A stretch of 64,000 bases of DNA from an uncultured Clostridia bacterium (GTDB lineage Bacteria > Bacillota > Clostridia > TANB77 > CAG-508). Both the position numbers and the translations under genes were made by a program. The notes beneath the pieces are model-generated. The model was not told the origin of the DNA. It saw only the letters and a program-made list of their open reading frames with translations, and did not search any database. The stretch's first letter is position 1. Each line of letters begins with the position of its first letter. This document shows, piece after piece, positions 34,570 through 45,171 of this stretch. The stretch lies in the NCBI GenBank assembly GCA_948934525.1, contig CAQZSK010000003.1, positions 109,246 through 173,245 of the forward strand. The letters are read 5' to 3'.

Positions 34570-35871
34570 TTAAATGAATTTATTTAATTCTCCAATTAAA
34601 TACAATGGTATATTAATGAGCCACGCCTCTTTTCTATAGTCAGACATTGAAGTTCTAATATTAATAGTTGTATTATATCTTTGAACAAATGACTTCAAAC
34701 TCTTTGATTGTAAGTTTTCGTTTGCTTTCACTTCAATTGGTATATTATTTTCTCCTGTTTGTATAATAAAATCTACTTCACAAGAACTTTTTTCAGAAGA
34801 CCAATAAAATACTGTTGTATTCAAGTTTTCTTTCAATTCATTTAAAACATATTGTTCTGTTAATGCTCCTTTAAATTCAATAAATATATCATTACCTTCC
34901 AATATTGTTTTTAAGTCTAACTTTGCCATTGCACATAATAGTCCCACATCCAATAGATAAAGTTTAAAGGCATTAAAATCCTGATAAGCTACTATTGGTA
35001 TCTTACAAGCATTTACTCTATTAACCTGATAAACCAAACCACAATCAATCAACCAAGATAATGCCACCTCATATTCTCGTGCTCGTGCTCCTTCTTTGAC
35101 TAATCCATATATAAATTTTTTATTTTCTTTTGCTAGTTGTGTAGGAATATTATTCCACAATTGTCTAATTCTTGGAATAATTGTATTTGGTGCATGCTTT
35201 GAAAAATCTTGTTCATATGCACTTAAAAGAATTTCCTGTTTTATTCTCACTTCTTCAAAATCTTTATTTTCTATATAAGATGCTACTACTTCTGGCATTC
35301 CACCTATATAAAAATATTGTTTCAAATAATTTTTTAATCTCTCTTTAAATACATTAATTAACTCTATATTCTTCTTTTCTATTAAATCAAGCAATTCATT
35401 TTCCCCTAATGCTTTTAAAAATTCCTTAAAAGTAAGTGGGCGTAAATCTAAAAATTCTACTTTTCCTACAGGAAAAGAGGTCCCTTCGTGCATAGCTACT
35501 CCCAATAATGAACCTGCCGCTATAATATGATATTGATTTGCATTTTCAAAAAAGTACTTTAGTGATTTGAGCGCCTTCGGTACTTCTTGAATTTCGTCAA
35601 ATATAATCAAAGTATTGTCTGCTTCTATGTTAATACCTGATTCGATTTTTAGTCCTTGTATGATTCTATCTATGTCGAAATCTCCTGAAAATAGCTGTGC
35701 CATTCTTGAATTGTCATCAAAATTAATATACGCACATTTTTCATAATATTTTTCTCCAAATTCCTTCATCAGCCAAGTTTTTCCAACTTGTCTTGCTCCT
35801 CTTAAAATTAATGGTTTTCTATCTTTTTTCTCTCGCCATTTTTTTAATTCTTCCATTTTATCTCTATACAT
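34570..35871 (-). CDS. AAA ATPase with DUF4143
   Basis: 433 residues. Walker A GARQVGKTW near residue 25, Walker B TLIIFDEIQE, then the C-terminal DUF4143 nuclease-like region (GALTEQYVLNEL, SSCEVDFIIQTGENNIPIEV). Such proteins are common stand-alone ATPases of unclear, possibly defence-related, role. Divides two FGE-like copies. Confidence 0.88.
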   Translation of the reverse strand: MYRDKMEELKKWREKKDRKPLILRGARQVGKTWLMKEFGEKYYEKCAYINFDDNSRMAQLFSGDFDIDRIIQGLKIESGINIEADNTLIIFDEIQEVPKALKSLKYFFENANQYHIIAAGSLLGVAMHEGTSFPVGKVEFLDLRPLTFKEFLKALGENELLDLIEKKNIELINVFKERLKNYLKQYFYIGGMPEVVASYIENKDFEEVRIKQEILLSAYEQDFSKHAPNTIIPRIRQLWNNIPTQLAKENKKFIYGLVKEGARAREYEVALSWLIDCGLVYQVNRVNACKIPIVAYQDFNAFKLYLLDVGLLCAMAKLDLKTILEGNDIFIEFKGALTEQYVLNELKENLNTTVFYWSSEKSSCEVDFIIQTGENNIPIEVKANENLQSKSLKSFVQRYNTTINIRTSMSDYRKEAWLINIPLYLIGELNKFI

Positions 35872-35999
35872 AGTTTCATCACCTATTTATATTATAGAGC
35901 AAAATTGCACAAAAGTCAAACGACTTTTGTGCAATTTTACACATTTTAGAAATTAGTTTTCTATGTTTAAAAGCTTTTAACATTAATTCGATTCGAGTA

Positions 36000-37766
36000 T
36001 TACTTCATATAAAGGACTGGACGAAAAGAGAAGTAGTCATAGTTATCTGTCGTACTAAATCCGTAGCCACGATGAGATGTACCGTTGACGCTATCTCCAT
36101 AACAACTTCCTCTAACAATACATGTTTTAGTTGTCCTATTATAGGATTCTGTACTCCATTCCCTACAATTCGAAGACATATCATGAATATTACATACTTT
36201 ATCTCCTGCTTTTCCCGTATTTAGCTTTCTTGAATTTACCGTTTTTTGGTTTGCATAATTATTATCTTCCGAATATCTTTGAATGAATACAATAGTTGTA
36301 TCCCAACTATAACTATTAATCAAATCACTTTCTACATAGCTACTAATATACATCTCTCTCGCCGCTGTTGCTGCATTTGGTTGCGTGATACTTCCCCATA
36401 CCGCTTTATCAAATTGTGAATCTACTTTTCTATCACTTCCTTGACTAGCTTCATATCTTCCAATATAATATCCGCCATTTAATTGTGTTTTTATCACAAA
36501 ATCCCCTAAATTTTTAGCAGTTGTATTAGTAGAACTACTAGTTAATTCTTGCCACCAACTATTTATTGTTATCACTTCTTCATAATTGTCTGCATCCTGT
36601 TCTTTCTTTGGTGTTCCATAAGTACTATCAAAAGTATATCTTCCAAGACGTATATCATCTGCTGGCTTACTTGTTCCTGTTGATACTGAATCTATAGGTA
36701 CCCATACAAATTCATTTCCTTCTCTATCTTGTATCACTATTCCTTGGGTTACTTTTGTTCCTTCACTTATTAATACTTTGAAGTCTCCTGGTACTGTTAT
36801 TAAATTTCCATTTTCATCTTTTGCTATGGTATTCTTTGTTTGGAAATCTGTTAATGTTGTTACTTCTACTGCGTCATCCACTGTTACCTCACATGTTTTA
36901 CTTAAATTACTTCCATCTGTTGTTTTGACTGTAATTGTTGTTGTTCCTTTTTTCTTTGCTGTTATTACTCCCTGTTTATCTACTGTTGCTACTTCTTTAT
37001 TACTACTTGTCCATTCAAATTCTTGGCTTGTTGTTTCAGTTGGTTTTGCTATAGCTGTTAACCATCTGGTATATCCTGTTGCTATTCTTGCTCTTACAGA
37101 ATTAATTTCTAGTTCTGTTGTAACTTCACATACTCTTACATTACATGTTTTTGTATAGCTCCCATAGTTTACTATTATCGCTACTGTTCCTGCTGTGTTC
37201 TTAGCTGTTACAGTTATTACATTTGTATTTGTATCTACTGTAGCTATTGCCATTGTTTCATCTCCACTTACTACACTTAAAATTTGTTTTGTTCCTTCTC
37301 CTCCTGAAAGATCACTCTCTGTTCTATCTATAGTTATTACTCCACCATTAAAATGCATTTTATAATACTTACCATCTACTTTAATATAATAAGTATATAG
37401 CTCACTATCTCCTTCTAATGTTACTTGTATTGTATTTGATTTTTCTTTTCCTAGGCTCATACTTTCTTTATCTAATGAAATCCCTGTTATTTCATCTTCA
37501 CTTACTGCTACTTGTTCTATTGTATACCCTTTATCTCTTAATTCTTCTATTATATCCTGCATTGTGGACTTATCTTTTAAGTCATTGTTTTGTGCTTTTT
37601 CTAGTAGTTTATCTGTATAAATTAGGCTTGCTTGTTCTTCTATCTTTGCTAGTTCTGTATTTAATTTGGCATTTGAAGCTTGCTTAAATACACTATTGTC
37701 TCCCACCACATAAGTAATGGTAATTCCTGCTAAAATTAAAAGCACTACTATGGTTACTACTGTCAC
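36000..37766 (-). CDS. BIG2 / FGE-like surface protein, third copy, no CGG
   Basis: 588 residues, continuous frame from GTG 37766. Body as in the other copies: membrane helix (TIVVLLILAGITITYVVGDN), coiled segment, two Ig-like domains and an FGE-like domain ending CIVRGSCYGDSVNGTS ... FRPVLYMK. It carries plain CCA GGA GAC at the place where the fourth copy has CCA CGGA GAT, a natural control. The pilin signal is replaced by unrelated residues (KITEINIVTV), with no convincing start, so the N-terminus looks recombined. Confidence 0.8.
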   Translation of the reverse strand: MTVVTIVVLLILAGITITYVVGDNSVFKQASNAKLNTELAKIEEQASLIYTDKLLEKAQNNDLKDKSTMQDIIEELRDKGYTIEQVAVSEDEITGISLDKESMSLGKEKSNTIQVTLEGDSELYTYYIKVDGKYYKMHFNGGVITIDRTESDLSGGEGTKQILSVVSGDETMAIATVDTNTNVITVTAKNTAGTVAIIVNYGSYTKTCNVRVCEVTTELEINSVRARIATGYTRWLTAIAKPTETTSQEFEWTSSNKEVATVDKQGVITAKKKGTTTITVKTTDGSNLSKTCEVTVDDAVEVTTLTDFQTKNTIAKDENGNLITVPGDFKVLISEGTKVTQGIVIQDREGNEFVWVPIDSVSTGTSKPADDIRLGRYTFDSTYGTPKKEQDADNYEEVITINSWWQELTSSSTNTTAKNLGDFVIKTQLNGGYYIGRYEASQGSDRKVDSQFDKAVWGSITQPNAATAAREMYISSYVESDLINSYSWDTTIVFIQRYSEDNNYANQKTVNSRKLNTGKAGDKVCNIHDMSSNCREWSTESYNRTTKTCIVRGSCYGDSVNGTSHRGYGFSTTDNYDYFSFRPVLYMK

Positions 37767-37988
37767 AATGTTTATTTCTGTAATTTTTATTTTCTCTTTT
37801 CCTTATTTATTAAACTTTCTCCTATTTTTTCTTTAGTTTTACATTCCCCATTCTTTTTATAAATTTTAATTTACATTATAACTATAATATATCATTTCTT
37901 CGTCTGTTTAAAATTCATCTTTAAATTTTGTTTTCAATTATGTATACTAAATTTGCTTTTGGATACAATATATGGTATAATTAAGGAC

Positions 37989-38990
37989 ATGGAAAATGAA
38001 AAAGGAAAGTTTTTCCATAAAAGGAGAGTGGAGTTTATTTTAAATAAACGTATTAAATATTATACAAGAAGTACTTTTAAATGGCTCATGTTAATTGCTA
38101 TTGCCCTGCTTATTATAGGTGGTATCTTCCTTCTAAAATATCAATTAGTATGTGAAGTATATGTAGCTGGAGAAAGTATTGGATATGTAAAAGATAAAAA
38201 TATTCTTGAAGATAAAATGCAAGAATTATATGATAAAGAAGGAACTAAAAATGTTGCCTTTGTAGATTTGCCTGAAGTTCCTGAATATAAATTAACTTTT
38301 ATTAGTCATAACAAGGAAATAAATGATACTGAAGTTCTAGCTAAAATTGAAGAATCAGCTAAAATTACTTATGAATATTATGCAGTTACTTTAAATGGTA
38401 AGGAACAATCAGTAGTAGCATCTTTAGAAGAAGCAGAAAAAATCGTTACTGAAATGAAAGAAAAATACAAAGATAGTGTCAAATTCGCTATTGGAATTAA
38501 TAAATTACATTCAGAAAATGGAGAAGAGTATAAACCTGTAACAGTAGCAAGTGCTGAGAACAAAGTATCTAAAGAATTACAAAAAATTGAAACTTCTTCT
38601 GTAAACGGTGTTTATTTAGCACAAAAACCTATCACAGGTATCATTACTTCCCGTTTTGGTAGTATGGAAAGTATTCGTAGCTTTCCTCATAACGGACTAG
38701 ATATAGCCGCCCCTTATGGAACCAAAATTAAGTCTGCTTCTGAGGGTAAAGTGACCTTTTCTGGTTGGCAAGGAAGTTATGGAAACTTAGTTATTGTTGA
38801 CTGTGGTAATGGAGTAAAAATTTACTATGGCCACTGTAGTAGATTATTAGCCAAAGTAGGAAGTAAAGTAAAAGCAGGAGATATCTTAGCAGAGGTAGGA
38901 TCTACTGGTAATTCCAACGGTAACCACTTACACTTTGAAATTCAAATTAATGGAGTTTCAGTTAACCCACAAAAATATATTTACAAATAG
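37989..38990 (+). CDS. M23 (LytM) peptidoglycan endopeptidase, membrane-anchored
   Basis: 333 residues from ATG 37989 (MENEKGK). One membrane helix (WLMLIAIALLIIGGIFLLKY), a helical region, then a LytM domain with HNGLDIAAP (H-x3-D), a GNxVxIxYGH-like segment and HLHFE zinc/catalytic motifs. Cleaves peptide crosslinks. A perfect TATAAT lies at 37974-37979, so close to the ATG that the transcript may be nearly leaderless; a later start cannot be excluded. Confidence 0.88.
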   Translation: MENEKGKFFHKRRVEFILNKRIKYYTRSTFKWLMLIAIALLIIGGIFLLKYQLVCEVYVAGESIGYVKDKNILEDKMQELYDKEGTKNVAFVDLPEVPEYKLTFISHNKEINDTEVLAKIEESAKITYEYYAVTLNGKEQSVVASLEEAEKIVTEMKEKYKDSVKFAIGINKLHSENGEEYKPVTVASAENKVSKELQKIETSSVNGVYLAQKPITGIITSRFGSMESIRSFPHNGLDIAAPYGTKIKSASEGKVTFSGWQGSYGNLVIVDCGNGVKIYYGHCSRLLAKVGSKVKAGDILAEVGSTGNSNGNHLHFEIQINGVSVNPQKYIYK

Positions 38991-39182
38991 ACATTTGAAA
39001 AACAAGAAAATAAGTACTATTTAAATCATTACTTCATAATTTCTTAATACTTATTTTGCCAGATAATCACTTTGAGTTCACAAAAAGGACAAAATGGATT
39101 GGTATATTATAGGTGTAGTCAATAATAAGTTACTCCGTTATTGACTATAGATTAGTAAAACATCCCCTTTTATTTTCGAAAA

Positions 39183-39204
39183 GCAGCCATAGAAAATGGC
39201 TGCT
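39183..39204. terminator. bidirectional terminator
   Basis: GCAGCCAT-AGAAA-ATGGCTGC with T-rich ends on both sides, between the convergent M23 and P-type ATPase genes. Confidence 0.75.
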
Positions 39205-39213
39205 CTTTTAATG

Positions 39214-41862
39214 CTAATTCTTATAACATTCTTCTCTCATTCCATATACCTTTTTACCAAATCGTAATTCATTCACTTTCTTTTGTAGTTCCATAATCAC
39301 AAGTGGTAAAATAGAAATGCCAAAAGTATATAACCATTGTGTACTGTTTAATGGAACGAGACTAAATAAGTCTGCAACTGCTGGAATCAATACAACAACT
39401 ACTTGCAAAATCGCACCTAAAAGAAATGCTCCTACCAAATATTTATTTTCTAATATTCCTGCTTTAAAAATAGATTCTTCACTTTTAATATTAAAACTAT
39501 GTACTAATTCTAATAATCCTAAACTGACAAAAGCCATTGTTCTTCCAACTTCTACTCCATATAAAGAATTACCAATGCTAAAAGCAACTAAGGTTAGAAC
39601 ACCAAGCATAGTTCCTTCTGCAAAAATTTTACTCCACAAGCCATCTGCAAAAATTCCTTTTCTACTATCTCTTGGTTTCCTATTCATAATATCTTTATCA
39701 GGTGACTCTAATCCTAGTGCTATAGCTGGAAGTGAGTCTGTTACAAGATTTACCCATAATAGCTGAATGGCCAATAATGGAGATTTTAAACCTAATAGTA
39801 ACCCTAAAAAGATAGTCACAATTTCACCAATATTTGTAGCAATTAAGAAATGAACTGCTTTTTTAATATTATCAAAAATATTTCTTCCTTGTTTGACAGC
39901 TTCTACAATTGTTACAAAGTTATCATCTGTCAAAACCATATCTGCTGCATTTTTTGCTACATCTGTACCATTTTTTCCCATAGCAATTCCAATATCCGCA
40001 TTTTTTAAAGCTGGTGCATCATTTACTCCATCCCCTGTCATAGCAACAACAGCACCTGTAGACTGATAAGCTTGCACAATTCTTACTTTATGTTCTGGTG
40101 TTACTCTAGCAAATACAGAATATTGCATAATATTTTTCTGTAAAACAGATTGTGAAATTTTATCTAATTCTTCTCCTGTAATGGCTAAATCTTGCCCCTT
40201 TAAAATACCTAATTCTTTTGCAATTGCTTTAGCTGTAGCAATATGATCACCTGTAATCATAACTGTCTTAATACCTGCTCTTGTGCAAGTTGCTACCGCT
40301 TCTTTTACACCTTCTCTTGGTGGATCTATCATTCCTACTAATCCTACAAAAGTTAAATTTTGTTCTATTGCATTTTTATTAGGAATAATGTTTACATCTA
40401 AATAGGCTATGGCTAATACTCTTAATGCCTGATCTGCCATTTGGTTATTCTGTCTTTCAATTTGGCTTAACAAACTACTAGTTAAGCTTATTACTTTTCC
40501 ATTTTCATAGACTTGAGTGCAATGCTTTAGTAAAACATCTGGTGCACCTTTTGTGATAATGCGATACCCACTTGGTATTTTGTGAATGGTAGTCATCATT
40601 TTTCGATTAGAATCAAATGGAATATCATCTACTCTTTTCATCACTTGGTACAATTCTTGTTTATGAATTCTTTCCTTTAAAGCTCTGTCTACAATAGCAA
40701 CCTCTGTTGGTTCTCCTGTTAATTGCTTTGATGTTTCATTTATCTCTACATCTGTACACATAGCTCCTAATTCTAATATTTTTCTAATTATCTCTTCATT
40801 AGTTACTTCACCTTGATGATTCACTATTTTTGTTACTTGCATCTTATTTTGTGTTAAAGTTCCTGTTTTATCTGAACAGATAACACTACTACTTCCTAAG
40901 GTCTCAACTGCTGGCAATTTTCTGATAATACTATTCTTCTTTGCCATTTTTGTTACACCAATTGAAAGCATAATGGTTACAATTGCAGGTAAGCCCTCTG
41001 GAATTGCCGCTACTGCTAGTCCTACAGATGTCATAAACATTTCAATCGGTTCTATTCTCTTTAAAATGCCAATTATAAAAATAAATAGACAAATCATTAA
41101 ACAACCAATTCCTAAACTTTTTCCTACTTGTCCTAATTTCTTCTGGATTGGCGTTTCTGGCGTTTCATTCGTAATAATCATTTTTGCTATTTTTCCAACT
41201 TTGGTATTCATTCCAATATCTGTTACAATAGCTTCTCCATGCCCATTTACCACAACTGTTGTAGCAAATGCTAAATTATTCATATCTCCTAAAGCTGTTT
41301 TTTCTGGTAAAATACTATCTGCCTCTTTTAGACAAGGCATTGTTTCCCCTGTTAAGCTAGATTCTTCTATTTTTAAGTCAGAAGCTGAAATTAGTCTACA
41401 ATCTGCTGGCACATAGTTGCCTGCCTCTAATAAAACAATATCCCCTGGAACTACTTCTTCCCCTCTAACTGTTACAATTTCTCCCCCTCTTCTCACTTTA
41501 CAAGTTGGAGCTGACATCTTTTTTAAAGCCTCTAATGATTTCTCTGCTTTTGCTTCTTGCACTAATCCCATAATTGCATTAAATACAACAATGGCAATAA
41601 TGATAATAGAATCAAAATAATCATTGCCACCCTCCATTTTGGTAACTACCGCTGAAATGACTGAGGCTATTAGTAGAATAATAATCATAAAATCTTTAAA
41701 CTGCTCTAAAAATTTAATAATAATAGATTTTTTTTTCTGCTCTTCTAATTGATTTGCTCCATATTTTTCTCGTCTTTCTTCTACTTGTCTATGACTTAGT
41801 CCCAGTTGTAGGTTTGTCCCCATTTTTCGTTCTACTTCCTTTGTAGATAATGTGTGCCACAT
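39214..41862 (-). CDS. P-type calcium-transporting ATPase
   Basis: 882 residues, PMCA/SERCA-like. Ten membrane helices, actuator loop LTGET, phosphorylation motif CSDKTGTLTQNK, nucleotide-binding KGAPDVLL and hinge MTGDGVNDAPALK. Helix 4 reads VAAIPEGLPA, and the C-terminal region has LLWVNLVTDSLPAIALGLE, both typical of Ca2+ pumps. Expels Ca2+ from the cell. Length normal. Confidence 0.93.
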   Translation of the reverse strand: MWHTLSTKEVERKMGTNLQLGLSHRQVEERREKYGANQLEEQKKKSIIIKFLEQFKDFMIIILLIASVISAVVTKMEGGNDYFDSIIIIAIVVFNAIMGLVQEAKAEKSLEALKKMSAPTCKVRRGGEIVTVRGEEVVPGDIVLLEAGNYVPADCRLISASDLKIEESSLTGETMPCLKEADSILPEKTALGDMNNLAFATTVVVNGHGEAIVTDIGMNTKVGKIAKMIITNETPETPIQKKLGQVGKSLGIGCLMICLFIFIIGILKRIEPIEMFMTSVGLAVAAIPEGLPAIVTIMLSIGVTKMAKKNSIIRKLPAVETLGSSSVICSDKTGTLTQNKMQVTKIVNHQGEVTNEEIIRKILELGAMCTDVEINETSKQLTGEPTEVAIVDRALKERIHKQELYQVMKRVDDIPFDSNRKMMTTIHKIPSGYRIITKGAPDVLLKHCTQVYENGKVISLTSSLLSQIERQNNQMADQALRVLAIAYLDVNIIPNKNAIEQNLTFVGLVGMIDPPREGVKEAVATCTRAGIKTVMITGDHIATAKAIAKELGILKGQDLAITGEELDKISQSVLQKNIMQYSVFARVTPEHKVRIVQAYQSTGAVVAMTGDGVNDAPALKNADIGIAMGKNGTDVAKNAADMVLTDDNFVTIVEAVKQGRNIFDNIKKAVHFLIATNIGEIVTIFLGLLLGLKSPLLAIQLLWVNLVTDSLPAIALGLESPDKDIMNRKPRDSRKGIFADGLWSKIFAEGTMLGVLTLVAFSIGNSLYGVEVGRTMAFVSLGLLELVHSFNIKSEESIFKAGILENKYLVGAFLLGAILQVVVVLIPAVADLFSLVPLNSTQWLYTFGISILPLVIMELQKKVNELRFGKKVYGMREECYKN

Positions 41863-42009
41863 AAATATAACACCCTCCTTTGTGTTTTAAATTTATTAAT
41901 ATATATGTGGCTTGTCTTTTATTTATGACATTAGCAAAATCAATTTTTCTGTATATAAACTTCTATCATAAGCTCCATATTTTTTATGAAGACAAATTGC
42001 ATAGACCCC

Positions 42010-43723
42010 CTATTTCAAATATACCAATATACGAAAAGCAAAAATATCATTTGTAGCACTAGTACTACCATGATAACTACGTTTTCCTACATAACGCCCT
42101 TCCCCATTGCAATGGCCACCTCGAGTAACACATGGGGTTGGTTCACTATGTTCAGTTGTCCACTCCATACAATTAGAAGCCATATCATAAATATTACACA
42201 CTTTATCTCCTGATTTTCCAGCATTAATAATTCCATTGTTGTTTATAGATGTTCTATTAGCATAATTACTATTTCCTGAATATTTTTGAATAAACACAAT
42301 AGCAGTATCCCAACTATAACTGTTAATTAAATCACTATCCATATAATTATTATCATACATTTCTCTTGCTGCTACTGCTGAATTTGGTTGTGTTATAAAA
42401 TTCCATATTTTTTTATTGTATTGTGACCTTGCTTTTCCATCAATTCCTTGACTAGCTTCATATCTCCCAATATAATATCCACCATTTTCTTGAGTCTTTG
42501 TCACAAAATCTCGTAAATTTTTAGCTGGAGTATTAGTGGAACTATCAATTAATTCCTGATAATTGTAATCCCCTATGCTATTTATTGATGTTAACTTATC
42601 ATAATCATCTGCATCTTGTTCTTTTTTTGGTGTTCCATTTGTTTCATTAAAAGTGTATCTTCCTAGTCTTATATCATCCGCTAGTTTACTTGTACCTGTA
42701 GATACTGAGTCTATTGGTACCCATACAAACTCATTTCCTTCTCTATCTTGTATCACTACTCCTTGTGTTACTTTCGTTCCTTCACTTGTTAATACTTTAA
42801 AATCTCCGTGGTATTGTAATTAAGTTTCCATTCTCATCTTTTGCTATTATATTTTTGGTTTGAAACTCTGTTAAGGTTGTTATTTCTATTGCATCATCTA
42901 CAGTTACTTCACATGTTTTACTTAAATTACTTTCATCTCTTGTTTTGACTGTAATGGTTGCTATTCCTTTTTTCTTTGCTGTTATCATTCCTTTGTTATC
43001 TACTGTTGCTACTTCTGTATTACTACTTATCCATTCAAATTCTTGGTTTGCTGTGTCTGGTTTTGCTGTTGCTACTAACCATCTGGTATATCCTGTTGCT
43101 ATTCTGGCTCTTACTGAATTGATTTCTAATTCTGTTGTAATATCACATACTCTTACATTACATACTTTTGCATAACTTCCATAAGTCACAGTAATAGCTA
43201 CTGTTCCTGCTATATTCTTTGCTGTTACTGTTACCACATTTGTTGTATTATCAACTGTAACAGTTGCTATATTCTCATCGCTACTGCTTACTACTAAAGT
43301 TTGCGTGTCTTCTTCTGCACCTGAAATATTACTTTCTTTTCTATCTATGGTTACCACTCCACCATTAAAATGCATTTGATAATATTTATTATCAATCTTT
43401 ACGTAGTAGATATATGGCTCAATATTTCCCTCTAATGTTACCTGAACAGTACCAGATTTCTCCTTATTCAAACTTATACTTTCTTTATCCAATAATATTC
43501 CTTTAATTCCATTTCCACTCGCCTTTATTTGTTCTATGGTATACCCCTCTTCTTTTAATTCTTCTGTTATTTCTTGCATTGTTGGCTTATCTTTAAAGTT
43601 ATTATTCGGTGCTTTTTCTAGCAGTTTGTCTGTATAAATTAGGTTTGCTTGTTCTTCTATTTTTGCTAACTCTGTATTTAATTTAGCATTTGAAGCTTGC
43701 TTAAATACACTATTATCTCCCAT
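42010..43723 (-). CDS. BIG2 / FGE-like surface protein, fourth copy, one CGG +1 site, 5' truncated
   Basis: From Met 43723 (MGDNSVFKQA) 305 codons run to NLITIP, where CGG at 42806-42808 is skipped to give GDFKVLTSEGTKV, then 265 more residues to the stop (915 and 798 bases, exact). The zero frame stops two codons after the CGG. Upstream, the helix (LVTIVVLLILAGITITYV) continues in frame but meets a stop without any start codon, and the G-ITLVAL signal is lost. Likely a silent cassette whose body is still kept intact. Confidence 0.75.
42806..42808 (-). other. CGGA +1 frameshift site in fourth FGE-like copy
   Basis: Zero frame CCA CGG AGA; productive reading CCA (C) GGA GAT, Pro-Gly-Asp. The paralog at 36.0-37.8 kb has CCA GGA GAC at the same place. 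Confidence 0.88.
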
Positions 43724-43960
43724 GACATAAGTAATTGTTATTCCTGCTAAAATAAGTAATACTACAATGGTTACTAATCTAGCAATATAGTTTTAAACTT
43801 TATCCTTTACCAGAACAAATATAGTCAAAATTACATAGAAATATATCATTTTAAAGCAGAAGTCTTTATAGCAAACTATTACTATATTGATTATTTTTCT
43901 TGAAAAAGTCAATATTTATGATATAATGAAGAAAATTTTTAAGGTAAGGAAAGGCAAGTT

Positions 43961-45157
43961 ATGTATCGAAATTCTTATGTTGAAATTAATATTAATAACC
44001 TACAACATAATGTAGAAGAAATCATCAAAAAATATCCTGATTATCAATACTATTTTGGTGTTGTCAAAGGAAATGCTTATGGACATAGTGATAAGGTAGC
44101 AAAATATTTAGTAGAAAGTGGTATTAATTACTTAGCTATTAGTTCTTTAGAAGAAGGAATTAGTTTAAGAAAAGATGGAGTTACGACTCCAATTCTTTGC
44201 TTAGAACCAATTTCCATTCAATATCTTAAAGAATGTTTAGAATATGATATTACTATTACCCTTCCTGACTATGAATACTATCAAAAATTAATGGAGAAAG
44301 AGATTGAAAATCCTTTAAAAGTACATATCAAAATAGACTCTGGTATGTGTAGATTAGGATTTTCTGATAAGCGCCAAGTAAAAGAGGTTGTGGATGGATT
44401 AAACCAAAAAGCAAATATTATATTAGAAGGTATTTTTACTCATTTCGCTACTGATGGCATCTATGATATTTCTTGGGACAACCAGTTTGCTAAATTCCAA
44501 GAGATTACTTCTGAAATTGATTTAAGTAACATTCCAATTGTACATTTAGGAAAAAGCCAAACCTTATTAAACCATGACAAAATATCTTTTGCTAATGGAA
44601 TTCGTTTAGGAATTATTTTATATGGATATAATCCTACTCCAAGACCATTACCAAATAATCTTATGGGACGACTTAGAAAATGGAAAAGAGAACTCTATCA
44701 TAAAAAACATCATATTAGTCCAACTATCACAGATATTGATATTAACTTAAAAACTGCTTTTTCTTTATATAGTGAAGTAATACAAGTAAAACAAATTCCT
44801 AAAGGTAGTTTTGTTGGATATGGTAGAATTTATGAAGCACAAGAAAACATGTATGTAGCAGTTATTCCTATTGGTTATGCAGATGGTTTTTCTAGAAAAA
44901 ATAAAGGAAGACAAATTATAATTAACCAAAAACGCTATTCTTTAATTGGTGATATCAATATGGGAATGCTAATTGCAAAAGTAGATGAAACAGTTCACAC
45001 AGGAGATAAAGTTACTTTGATCGGTGATGAACTTCCTATGCGTGAAGTTGCAAGATATATTGGTACTACTGTTTACGAGGGTTCTTGTATGCTAAACAAC
45101 TGGTTACCACGAGTATTAATAAAAGATGGAAAAACTGTGGAAGTAGATGAAAGATAA
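43961..45157 (+). CDS. alr: alanine racemase-family protein
   Basis: 398 residues. PLP-binding Lys in FGVVKGNAYGH, substrate-side IKIDSGMCRLGF, LGIILYGY, and the second catalytic Tyr in PIGYADGF are present. The usual GRVCMDQ-like segment reads GDINMGMLIA, a departure. First gene of a rightward operon with an ATP-grasp ligase and a Mur ligase, so it may supply a particular D-amino acid to a wall precursor rather than bulk D-alanine. Confidence 0.85.
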   Translation: MYRNSYVEININNLQHNVEEIIKKYPDYQYYFGVVKGNAYGHSDKVAKYLVESGINYLAISSLEEGISLRKDGVTTPILCLEPISIQYLKECLEYDITITLPDYEYYQKLMEKEIENPLKVHIKIDSGMCRLGFSDKRQVKEVVDGLNQKANIILEGIFTHFATDGIYDISWDNQFAKFQEITSEIDLSNIPIVHLGKSQTLLNHDKISFANGIRLGIILYGYNPTPRPLPNNLMGRLRKWKRELYHKKHHISPTITDIDINLKTAFSLYSEVIQVKQIPKGSFVGYGRIYEAQENMYVAVIPIGYADGFSRKNKGRQIIINQKRYSLIGDINMGMLIAKVDETVHTGDKVTLIGDELPMREVARYIGTTVYEGSCMLNNWLPRVLIKDGKTVEVDER

Positions 45158-45171
45158 AAGGAGTGAATTTT

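Noticed and set aside
36000..37766. Third FGE-like copy as carrying a hidden CGG shift
   Set aside because: All its CGGs span two codons (for example GCG GTA, TCG GAA); the frame is continuous.
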